Assembly (NCBI GenBank): GCA_002840755.1
Contig: PHBZ01000040.1
Coordinates: 1 to 51,323 of the forward strand
Length of the DNA: 51,323 nt
Direction: 5' to 3'
Origin: Chloroflexi bacterium HGW-Chloroflexi-10
GTDB lineage: Bacteria; Chloroflexota; Anaerolineae; Anaerolineales; Anaerolineaceae
Below the pieces are notes generated by a model. It had not been told where the DNA came from. It did not search any database and saw nothing but the letters and a program-made list of their open reading frames with translations. A program made the translations under genes and the position numbers. This document shows, piece by piece, positions 44,714-51,323 of the stretch (position 1 is its first letter; every line of letters starts with the position of its first letter).

Positions 44714-45256
44714 ATGATTAAATTTATTTTGTTGGGTTTTCTGAATTACTCTCCCATGACGGGCTATGAGCTGAAACAAACCATAGATTCCTCTACTTCT
44801 CATTTCTGGCATGCCCATCACAGTCAGATATACACAACTTTGCGAAAAATTGAACAGGAAGGCCTGGTCACTTCAGAAATAATTAATGAAGAAGGCCGCC
44901 CGGAAAGACGAGTGTATACAATTACCTCTACAGGTAAAGAAATACTAAAAGAATGGATTGATAAACCGCTTAAAACAATCTCACCCATCAAAGAAGAATT
45001 ACTCGTCCGCTTATTTTTTTCCGCCCAACGTGATCGGCAGTCAGTGATCAATGAACTTAAATACCAACGCGATCTCCATCAAGAAGTGCTTGCTTCTTAT
45101 TCCTTGATCCAAAAAACAATCTCAAATCATAAGCATCAGGTTGTTGCAGATATTGAAAACGAAAGTAAATTCTGGGCATTTACCGTTGATATGGGTATTA
45201 AATATGAGCAAATGTATATTACCTGGATAAACGAAGTTATCCAACACATCAATTAA
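44714..45256 (+). CDS. PadR-family transcriptional repressor
   Basis: A 180-residue repressor. The winged-helix domain (1-85) starts MIKFILLGFLNYSPMTGYEL, with recognition helix HSQIYTTLRKIEQEGLV and wing GRPERRVYTIT. A C-terminal helical dimerisation domain (about 95-180) contains LYHQ-like repeats of charged residues. ATG 44714 is chosen because the promoter's -10 lies just before it; the longer frame from 44684 would start inside the promoter. It likely controls itself and the flavodoxin-type enzyme 59 bases downstream. Confidence 0.9.
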   Translation: MIKFILLGFLNYSPMTGYELKQTIDSSTSHFWHAHHSQIYTTLRKIEQEGLVTSEIINEEGRPERRVYTITSTGKEILKEWIDKPLKTISPIKEELLVRLFFSAQRDRQSVINELKYQRDLHQEVLASYSLIQKTISNHKHQVVADIENESKFWAFTVDMGIKYEQMYITWINEVIQHIN

Positions 45257-45271
45257 TTTTTTTAACAATAT

Positions 45272-45287
45272 ATGTCAATAATGACAT
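45272..45287. promoter_or_regulatory. Second PadR operator, upstream of the flavodoxin gene
   Basis: ATGT-N8-ACAT again, with flanks nearly the same as at the padR promoter: both read TATATATGT ... ACATGTA. It ends 28 bases before the flavodoxin gene's ATG at 45316. The -10 is not conserved. Confidence 0.75.
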
Positions 45288-45315
45288 GTAAATATTGAAA
45301 TACAAAAGGTGTCAA

Positions 45316-46704
45316 ATGAATATCATTATTTTAAATGGGAGTCCCAAAGGCAATCTTAGCGTAACCATGCAATATGTTGCCTACCTTTCAAAAATCCGGC
45401 CAGAGCATCAATTCAATATTATTCATATAGCTCAGCGCATAAAGCTCCTCGAAAACGATCAAACCGAATTTAATCAGGTGATCGAACAGATAAACCATGC
45501 GGATGCGATTATCTGGGGATTTCCTCTCTATGTTCTGATGGTCCATGCCCATTACAAACGATTTATTGAATTAATCTGGGAGAGAAATGCCCAGGCAAGT
45601 TTCGCAGGAAAATATACAGCATCGCTTTCAACCTCGATCCACTTTTTCGACCATACTGCCCATAATTACATTCATGCCATTTGTGACGACCTGCAAATGA
45701 ATTATGTGGATTATTTTTCGGCTGATATGAATGATTTACGCACAGATTCTGGCCGCCAGGAACTGACTTCTTTCTTTGATTTATTCATGAATTCAATAAC
45801 CGACCATACCCCAACCCAGCCATTCTACCAGCCGTTACCTGCCTCAAATTTTATCTACTCACCCGCACCCTCAATTGTTCCATTACCTGAAACCCATAAA
45901 AAAATTGTTATTTTGCATGATGAGGACGACCCCGCCAGCAACCTGGGAAAGATGATCGCCCGTTGCGCGGATCGTTTTGATGGCAAGGCAACTGTGGTAA
46001 ATATTAACAAGCTCAATATCAAAGCCAGTTGCATCGGCTGCCTTAAATGTGGCGGGAATAATCAATGTTCTTATATCGGCAAAGATGACTATATCGAATT
46101 TTACAAAAATACAGTAATGACAGCCGATATCCTCATTTATGCTGGAAGGGTAGTAGACCGCTTCCTTTCTTCTCGCTGGAAGATGTTCTTTGACCGGATT
46201 TTCTTCAATACCCATACCCCGGTTTTGATCGGAAAGCAAATTTCATTCTTAATTTCCGGCCCTTTCAGCCAGGTGCCCAATATAATGGAGATCCTTCGCG
46301 GCTTTTTCGAGTTCCAGGGAGCCAATATTGTTGGCGTAGTAAGCGATGAAATGGACAATTCACCAGCACTGGATAAAGCCATAGACAATTTAGCGCTTCG
46401 CTTAGCAGCCAGTGCAAAAGCCGGGTATGTTCGGCCGCACACTTTTCTGGGTGTTGGTGGAATGAAGATTTTTCGCGATGATATTTATGGCCGTCTCCGC
46501 ACGGTATTTGACGCGGATCACCGGGCTTTTAAAAAAATGGGGATTTATCGATCATTTCCTCAGAACAGTTTGTCCATTACCCTGCTCAATACCTTTATCG
46601 CACCCATTGTAAACATCCCTTTCGTCCGCCGGAAATTTGATCAGATTATAAAAGAAGAAATGGTAAATGGATATAAATCAGTCATTGAGAAAGCATCCGG
46701 GTAA
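45316..46704 (+). CDS. Tandem flavodoxin-like NAD(P)H:FMN oxidoreductase with Cys cluster
   Basis: A 462-residue protein with two flavodoxin-fold domains. The first (about 1-180) has the FMN phosphate loop ILNGSPKGNLS and IIWGFPLYVLM. The second (about 195-365) has the cluster CIGCLKCGGNNQC, like iron-sulfur flavoproteins, and ADILIYAGRVVDRFLSSRWK. About 95 further residues (from 366) are not recognised. The family reduces flavins, quinones or nitro compounds. ATG 45316 follows AAAGGTG. The PadR operator upstream suggests induction by a small organic toxin. The locus is AT-rich compared with proS, which may indicate transfer. Confidence 0.82.
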   Translation: MNIIILNGSPKGNLSVTMQYVAYLSKIRPEHQFNIIHIAQRIKLLENDQTEFNQVIEQINHADAIIWGFPLYVLMVHAHYKRFIELIWERNAQASFAGKYTASLSTSIHFFDHTAHNYIHAICDDLQMNYVDYFSADMNDLRTDSGRQELTSFFDLFMNSITDHTPTQPFYQPLPASNFIYSPAPSIVPLPETHKKIVILHDEDDPASNLGKMIARCADRFDGKATVVNINKLNIKASCIGCLKCGGNNQCSYIGKDDYIEFYKNTVMTADILIYAGRVVDRFLSSRWKMFFDRIFFNTHTPVLIGKQISFLISGPFSQVPNIMEILRGFFEFQGANIVGVVSDEMDNSPALDKAIDNLALRLAASAKAGYVRPHTFLGVGGMKIFRDDIYGRLRTVFDADHRAFKKMGIYRSFPQNSLSITLLNTFIAPIVNIPFVRRKFDQIIKEEMVNGYKSVIEKASG

Positions 46705-46705
46705 T

Positions 46706-47554
46706 TTAATGCTTCTCCAGTATCTCAATCGTATGCGCTATCAATTCGGGGTCACGGCCCTCACCGTGGCCCGGAACCGCCCAATCCAGTTCCAGGTTCA
46801 GCAGCGTTTTCAATGATTCCGGCCAGGCTTTCATGTCGGCGTCGATGCTGTTGCCCACCCGGTCACCGGACAAAATAGCGCAGCCGCCAAACAAACCTTT
46901 GCGCTTCGGGAAATACACCACTACCTTATCCTCAGACTGAGTAAAACCAGGGTAGATCACCTGCACTTCTTCGGTTCCAAACATCAATGTCAATCCCTCA
47001 TCCAGACGAAAAGTGTGGTCTGGCGCGCTAAAAGTCATTTCCTGGTAAGCCGAAATAAAAGCATCTTCTTTGCCCGGAACCAGCAGGTCAACCATCATCT
47101 CGCGTTGGTGCTCCAAACGGCTGACGGCAAAATCAGCGGTTAGATCCGAGCCATACACCGCAATGCCTGCATCCAGCAGCGCCGGGATTCCACCCAGATT
47201 GTCGGCGTGATATCCCGTAACTATTGCAGTAATCTTTACCCCATCAAACGCTTCTTTCACCCAATCCAATAATAGTTGGGTTGCTTCCGGCGTGTAGGGC
47301 GTATCCACCAGCAAAATTTCACCGTTGGCCATGCGTACCACCAGCGAATTAGCCTGCCAGGGGTAAGCATGTTGAATCACAAACACCCCGTCCGCCAGCT
47401 TCTCCAAAGACAAATCCGGCGCCAGCATCCCCGGCAGTGGGTCGGGCAGGGTTGGAGCTGCGGTCGGCGTGGCAGTTGGGGTCATTGCAGTAGAACAGGC
47501 TGAAAGCAGTACAGCCAGAATTGCCAAACAGTAAAAAACAGATCGATGGTTCAA
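46706..47554 (-). CDS. Metallo-beta-lactamase-fold lipoprotein with altered zinc site
   Basis: About 282 residues. The signal peptide has lipobox LLSAC, followed by a Thr/Ala/Pro linker, so it is anchored outside the membrane. The fold is closest to subclass B1: GYHADNLGG aligns with HxHxDxxGG, but the first His is Gly. GFTQSED replaces GHTxDN, so the His196 equivalent is Phe. Cys221 (GGCAILS) and His263 (VPGHGEG) equivalents, with Asp120, are kept. Zinc site 2 is thus intact and site 1 nearly lost. Start uncertain: TTG 47554 after GGAGGG, or TTG 47566. It is convergent with the flavodoxin gene, stop codons one base apart. Confidence 0.8.
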   Translation of the reverse strand: MNHRSVFYCLAILAVLLSACSTAMTPTATPTAAPTLPDPLPGMLAPDLSLEKLADGVFVIQHAYPWQANSLVVRMANGEILLVDTPYTPEATQLLLDWVKEAFDGVKITAIVTGYHADNLGGIPALLDAGIAVYGSDLTADFAVSRLEHQREMMVDLLVPGKEDAFISAYQEMTFSAPDHTFRLDEGLTLMFGTEEVQVIYPGFTQSEDKVVVYFPKRKGLFGGCAILSGDRVGNSIDADMKAWPESLKTLLNLELDWAVPGHGEGRDPELIAHTIEILEKH

Positions 47555-47618
47555 AATCCCTCCCAAAGGCTTGAAAGTGTCACTGATGAATTTCTGAATT
47601 ATAAATCGATTCGCATTA

Positions 47619-48089
47619 TTGCTTTACAACGCCGCGCGGCGCTTCCTGTCCGAACTCGGCAGGGTGACCGAGGTCAAGGTCTATCCCCATCGTCTGCGCC
47701 ATACCTGTGCCACACAGTTGCTCAATGCGGGCTGCCGTATCACCTCCATCCGGAAGTTCCTCGGACACAAGCGCATCGAATCCACGCTCACCTACACCAA
47801 AGTGCATAACCAGACGGTGGACGAGGATTATTACATGGCGATGAGCAGTGTGGAACACAGGCTGGAGATCATCACCGTACCTCCCACGCCTATTGAGCTG
47901 GTTTCGCCTCCTGAAAAGGAACAGATTCTGGCGATTGCGGATAAGTTGAAGTCGCCCATTCTGGATACTGAAACCCGCCTATCATTGGCGGAGCAGTTAA
48001 TTGCGCTGGTGGTACCGGGTAATCCTACCCTTGCTAATGCCTGGATCCCGCCGCCACTGCCTGCTGTTCCGGAATTTTGTTCTGTTTGA
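47619..48089 (+). pseudogene. Tyrosine recombinase, C-terminal fragment
   Basis: A 156-residue frame with the C-terminal catalytic part of a XerC/D-like integrase: YPHRLRHTCATQLL, then LGHKRIESTLTYTKVH with the nucleophile Tyr. The region before HRLRH and the whole N-terminal DNA-binding domain are missing. About 90 residues follow the catalytic end, ending in PLPAVPEFCSV. The sequence begins abruptly near 47615. It is probably a remnant of a mobile element. A matching N-terminal fragment lies downstream at about 48945. Confidence 0.85.
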
Positions 48090-48338
48090 AGATTATTGAG
48101 TTTTTAAAGTGCTGGTCCCTGGTCTAATCCGGCTGCGGGCGTGCTACAATGTATGTGAGATCTGGCGGGTAGGGCAACGCAGGAGTGCGACCTGCCTGTC
48201 CTGGATGCACTTTCCAGGTAGCGCCTACAGGCGACCGTCAACAGGGCTGAGGATCTTGCAACGAATGATGCGCCTCTGCTCTTTGCTTCTGCCCTATCAA
48301 TGGTCCGAAAAGCGATAAACTCATTCCTGTTATATCAC
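48090..48338. other. Gap with three consecutive short hairpins
   Basis: Between the recombinase fragment and the ankyrin gene, three inverted repeats follow each other: GCAGG/CCTGC (48179-48205), CCTGG/CCAGG (about 48210-48230) and CGCCT/AGGCG (about 48222-48234). A 69-residue frame here (48109-48318) has no protein-like features. The origin is unknown; it may be the end of the mobile element. Confidence 0.35.
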
Positions 48339-48812
48339 TTACCTACTTAAAATCTCAAATAACCTTTGATCGTTAATTTGTGAAGCAAACATGATCGGAG
48401 ATCTTCCGGCGTTATTTAACATGTTAGGATTTGCTTTGTTTTGTATGAGTAACTCGACATAATCGTAATTGCCTCGACCATTAAAAACTGCATACCATAA
48501 GGGCGTATTCCCAAAATGATCCTTTAGTTCTAGAATAGCGCCGTTCTTGATAATCGCTTTTGCCAAATCTATGTCCGGGAAAAAAGCAAGGTAATGAAGG
48601 CTAGATTGGCCCTTACTATCTTGAATATTTGCGTTTATTGAACGCCATATCAAGTCAAAAGCAATTTCCGAACGTTGGTGAGCTATTGCTTTATGCAATA
48701 AGCTTAGGCCATTCTCGTTTGTAATATTTATATCGAAATTCTCGATATGATATGTATAAGTTTGTATATTGCCGCTTTCCACAGCCTTAAAAAGGTTCAC
48801 ATCCTCGTCCAT
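48339..48812 (-). CDS. Ankyrin-repeat protein (candidate orphan immunity protein)
   Basis: A 157-residue soluble protein built of about four ankyrin repeats, e.g. NGLSLLHKAIAHQRSEIA, GQSSLHYLAFFPDIDLAK, FGNTPLWYAVFNGRGNYD and AGRSPIMFASQINDQRL. No signal peptide. Ankyrin proteins often serve as immunity partners of polymorphic toxins, and an RHS toxin lies upstream on the same strand. The ribosome-binding region GGAAGGAAAATA is identical to that of the helical-repeat gene directly after the toxin. The immunity role is inference. Confidence 0.78.
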   Translation of the reverse strand: MDEDVNLFKAVESGNIQTYTYHIENFDINITNENGLSLLHKAIAHQRSEIAFDLIWRSINANIQDSKGQSSLHYLAFFPDIDLAKAIIKNGAILELKDHFGNTPLWYAVFNGRGNYDYVELLIQNKANPNMLNNAGRSPIMFASQINDQRLFEILSR

Positions 48813-48944
48813 AGTCTATTTTCCTTCCATGATGGCTTTGTGAAACTCATTATCATTGGTAAACTGAAAAGATCAGTTATATTACACAGACTTGGATTCT
48901 CCAGCAGGTGAATAAAGCACCTCCTGAGAGTAGAATGAGGATAG

Positions 48945-49118
48945 CCCATCCAAACATTCTGCACTACAGGAGAAAAAGGCTTTAAACCGGCTACCATCAA
49001 CCGCCGGTTGGCCTCCATCGTGGCGCTGTATGCCTTTCTCATGCCCGAGGATGATGAGCTGGCTTGCCCGGTCTTTCCCCGCCGTCATCAACTGCCATGC
49101 CTGCGCCAAGTCTGTTAC
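48945..49118 (+). pseudogene. Tyrosine recombinase, N-terminal-domain fragment
   Basis: A frame without a start codon reads GFKPATINRRLASIVALYAFL, then MPEDDELACPVFPRRHQL. This is the SAM-like core-binding domain of phage-type integrases (the usual pattern is xPATINRRLxxLxxFYxFL). It is bounded by a stop at 48942 and loses similarity after about 49110. It is on the same strand as the C-terminal fragment at 47619, but lies after it, so the two cannot form one gene. The rest of the 48813-49262 gap shows nothing I can name. Confidence 0.65.
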
Positions 49119-49262
49119 TACAGGTTGTTGGCAATAATAATTTCTTTGAAAAATATACCGCCTCGGTTAGTATGGTGTCTAAGCTAAAAGTAGAGTAAAA
49201 GGTTAAGGAAGGGAAAATATATTAACAAAAAAACAAATCTTTGATTAATAGAAAACACCTTC
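49119..49262. other. Unassigned AT-rich gap
   Basis: AT-rich sequence with several A runs between the recombinase fragment and the 3' end of the helical-repeat gene. No gene, hairpin or repeat could be supported. Confidence 0.4.
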
Positions 49263-49952
49263 TTAGAAAAAATCGGGCAAATCATTACCCAATCTTGCTT
49301 CGATAATATCCTCATCAGTGAAATTCTCTTTAAGAATCATACTTCCAGCAACGAGATGTTTATTAGAAACATCCACCTCAATTGAGGTAAAGTCATCTTT
49401 TTCTTTTTTTTGCCGGATATTGTAACCTCTTTCCAGCATACGCAATACCCATTTTAAATGTTCAATGACTTTCTCATTTTTTTCAATCTCAAGTCTTTGT
49501 TTTAACTCCGGTATCAATGAGAATAATTTTCTTGAATAAATCCGTTCTACAGCAAAAAAACGAACCCGTGCAGATTTATCATTAATAGCTTTAGAGACCA
49601 ATTCTTCTACAAATTTGATTGGAATTCGCTCATCATTTAATGATGTTATTGCAGCCCAACGCTCATGGGATAAATTTGAGTTCGCTAAAATGCGCCATTC
49701 ATTTTCAATTATTGGAAACCGATTGAATAACTCAGTTAATAAATCAGTACCGATATAAAATGGACCGAGATGCTTATTCCTGGCTGCTAATAGAATTTGG
49801 TCTAAATCCTCTTTTTCCAGAATTCCTGAAATTGCCGCCTTTTGGTAGACATTGATCGCTTGATGACTGAGCTTTTTATCTGTAGGGCCATGGATTACTT
49901 TTTCGACATGACCTCGTAAGAATTCGCAATATTCAAATATAACCTTGTCCAT
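49263..49952 (-). CDS. Helical-repeat (HEAT-like) protein, probable RHS immunity protein
   Basis: A 229-residue all-helical soluble protein. The middle contains HEAT-like pairs: SHERWAAITSLNDERI, KSARVRFFAVERIYSRKL, then NEKVIEHLKWVLRMLERG. ATG 49952 follows GGAAGG; the frame opens at 49967 with a TTG. It begins 19 bases after the stop codon of the RHS toxin, the usual place for the cognate immunity gene. I infer that it neutralises the toxin domain at 49972-50295. No database-known family is recognised by eye. Confidence 0.75.
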   Translation of the reverse strand: MDKVIFEYCEFLRGHVEKVIHGPTDKKLSHQAINVYQKAAISGILEKEDLDQILLAARNKHLGPFYIGTDLLTELFNRFPIIENEWRILANSNLSHERWAAITSLNDERIPIKFVEELVSKAINDKSARVRFFAVERIYSRKLFSLIPELKQRLEIEKNEKVIEHLKWVLRMLERGYNIRQKKEKDDFTSIEVDVSNKHLVAGSMILKENFTDEDIIEARLGNDLPDFF

Positions 49953-49971
49953 ATTTTCCTTCCTCAAATAT

Positions 49972-50607
49972 CTACTTTATAACAAAACCTTTTAATGTAG
50001 GAATGCCATATTTTGCAAGTAATGAATTCATGTTTCGGATTTTTTGCAATTGATCAGCAATATTTTCACTTCTACTCAATTTCTCGAAGAACTGATAAGA
50101 ACCATCGGCGTATTGAATTGTTACGTCAGGACGCCATCTTGAAGGAGCTCGTTTACCTGTTACTGTACCAATACTCTTGTTTAAATAAACGTTAACAACG
50201 TTAAACTTTTGAGATCCTTGTTGAGCAATAGCTGCAGAAACTGCCGCATGTGTTGGATCACTTGATGTTTGTGGAATACCAATAGGTTTGCAAATATTAT
50301 GCACTAACCACTGAACCTCACCAATAAAGTAGGTGTGGGCGGTATTTACGGTAAGATTATACATCACCTGTGTGCGATAGATTGTCCACTTCAGCCATAC
50401 CAATCCAAAACTGCCATCCGCTTTACGCACCTTCATGCCGGTTTTTAGATCCCCGGCAGGCAACCAGCCTTCATCTTGAGTATAAAAAGGGTGTTCCGGC
50501 GTTGTTTCCAGCCATTCTCCATCAATGATGACTTCGGTGAGCACTAAGTCCTCATGCACCAACACTGCTGTCACCGGGTAGTAGTCTAATGTGCCATCGA
50601 CCTCGTT
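49972..50607 (-). pseudogene. RHS toxin, C-terminal part: second half of HINT and toxin domain
   Basis: This frame continues that of the upstream RHS part, separated by one TGA (50610-50608). It opens NEVDGTLDYYPVTAVLVHED, the normal continuation of a pretoxin HINT domain, and HINT ends at HTYFIGEVQWLVHN, with terminal His-Asn (Asn codon 50298-50296). The released toxin is about 107 residues: it contains GKRAPSRWRPDV, then IQYADGSYQFFEKLSRSE. The RPD and FEK acidic residues suggest a PD-(D/E)xK-type nuclease, but this is a guess. If the TGA stops translation, an internal GTG at 50574 could still give a HINT fragment plus toxin. Confidence 0.75.
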
Positions 50608-51323
50608 TCAGGCCAGTACATAATCCTCTATTTCGACGGCAGCAATGCTTACTTCGCCTTCCGAAGTAAGCACTGGGGTATCTGCATTGAAACTACATGG
50701 TACATCCATCACTTTGATCGCATCTACTAAATTATCCCCTGCATTGGCGGCATCCACCACATTATCAACCGTGTTGATAGCCTTAACAGCATCATCGGCA
50801 TGCATCAAGGCTCGAACCGCCACCCCACCGCCAGTGACAACCGGTAAAACCACACCAGCAACATCTGCGGCCAGAGAAAGACCATTTTCCCAATTTAACC
50901 CGTTTGTAGAGATATCATAAATATCATAAGCAATGAAGGCAATGTCCAGAGCAGTTTCTATCCAATGACCTGAGGGGTCATTATACTTAATGGAATTGTT
51001 ATTGGCATATGCATAGCGATCAAATGTAATCGGGCTTGCTAAATTCGGAATAATACTGTCCGCCTGAGCGAATCGGCTGATGGCAGGGTCATACCACCTG
51101 GCATTGTAAAAATATAACCCGGCTTCGGCTTCGTATTGACCGGTATAATGCCGCGCTGTGGGTGTTGTCCCGGAAGTGAGACGAGACTTTCCCCAGGCAT
51201 CATAGCGGATTTCGGCAATCTTCGATCCGCTTGTATTCAAAGTAACAGTTGTCGACCCTAAATGATCACTCAGGATATAGGTCAGGACATTGGAAGTAGA
51301 AGTCTGGGTGCGTACCCCGCCGC
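50608..51323 (-). CDS. RHS-repeat protein, core end and first half of HINT (N-terminus outside window)
   Basis: The frame is open to the window edge. It carries RHS repeats (YILSDHLGSTTVTLNTSGSK, RYDAWGK) and the conserved core end, YTGQYEAEAGLYFYNARWYD, then RFAQADSIIP and DPSGHW. A variable linker with Ala/Val-rich segments follows, then the HINT start, Cys (codon 50697-50695) in PCSFNADTPVLTSEGE. RHS proteins form a shell that encloses a C-terminal toxin, and HINT is thought to cut it free. The frame ends at TGA (50610-50608) in YVLA-stop-NE. The TTG at 51240 is not the real start. Confidence 0.88.
   Translation of the reverse strand, partial: GGVRTQTSTSNVLTYILSDHLGSTTVTLNTSGSKIAEIRYDAWGKSRLTSGTTPTARHYTGQYEAEAGLYFYNARWYDPAISRFAQADSIIPNLASPITFDRYAYANNNSIKYNDPSGHWIETALDIAFIAYDIYDISTNGLNWENGLSLAADVAGVVLPVVTGGGVAVRALMHADDAVKAINTVDNVVDAANAGDNLVDAIKVMDVPCSFNADTPVLTSEGEVSIAAVEIEDYVLA

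Noticed and set aside
48120..48240. Integron attC site near the recombinase fragment
   Set aside because: The required outer GTTRRRY and RYYYAAC core sites are not seen around the hairpins.
48109..48318. Plus-strand frame of 69 residues
   Set aside because: No ribosome-binding site or domain pattern; the stretch is dominated by hairpins.
48797..49109. Two minus-strand frames of 75-81 residues
   Set aside because: They are antisense to the recombinase fragment and have no recognisable features.
50608..50610. TGA in the RHS gene as a selenocysteine codon
   Set aside because: The position is normally aromatic, RHS/HINT proteins are not known selenoproteins, and no convincing SECIS-like hairpin follows.

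Overview
This window is a stretch of bacterial chromosome. The gene mix suggests a member of Chloroflexota, probably of the class Anaerolineae, although no rRNA or other taxonomic marker is present to prove it. The pointers are: a family-1 sugar-binding lipoprotein, a tungsten-type aldehyde:ferredoxin oxidoreductase beside a MoaD-like protein, several seven-helix sensors ending in GGDEF domains, a sortase without a recognised substrate, a LytR-CpsA-Psr protein, a ParB-like/universal-stress fusion, and an NMT1/THI5-type transporter resembling RibXY. No tRNA, rRNA or CRISPR array was found.

Layout. 1-5 kb: end of a sugar ABC transporter, then a hybrid histidine kinase and an unusual response regulator that overlap tail to tail. 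5-9 kb: a heterodimeric multidrug-type ABC exporter and a CBS-domain protein. 9-16 kb: YibE/F membrane protein, oligoendopeptidase F, a Fur-family repressor, an EamA transporter, and the MoaD-like/aldehyde oxidoreductase pair. 16-20 kb: diguanylate cyclase, class II fructose-bisphosphate aldolase, leucine-rich-repeat protein. 20-23.2 kb: a complete copper-efflux operon csoR-copZ-copA with a readable promoter and operator. 23-32 kb: LytR-CpsA-Psr protein, LmbE deacetylase, a second diguanylate cyclase, a YgiT-type zinc finger, signal peptidase I, a membrane-anchored zinc-ribbon protein, phosphofructokinase, sortase. 32-36 kb: a regulator with an FMN-binding-type C-terminal domain, leading an NMT1/THI5-type ABC importer operon (candidate flavin uptake). 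36-44.5 kb: deoC, a cation diffusion facilitator, a hydrolase, the ParB-Usp fusion, a PPOX protein, a HIT protein, a 71-bp tandem repeat, AlaX and proS. 44.7-47.6 kb: an AT-rich PadR/flavodoxin locus with two matching PadR operators, and an odd metallo-beta-lactamase-fold lipoprotein. 47.6-51.3 kb: an accessory island with two tyrosine-recombinase fragments, an ankyrin gene, a helical-repeat probable immunity gene, and the 3' end of an RHS polymorphic toxin. The toxin is interrupted by one in-frame TGA and continues past the window edge.

How the genes work together. The copper genes form one metal-responsive unit. The PadR gene and the tandem flavodoxin enzyme carry the same operator and are likely one regulon. 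The IclR-type regulator overlaps its transporter genes and probably senses a ligand of the transported substrate. Four genes (16250, 19576, 30763, 44714) have a -10 hexamer 7-8 bases before ATG and no Shine-Dalgarno sequence, so leaderless transcription is likely to be used here. The toxin island is the most variable and least understood part.
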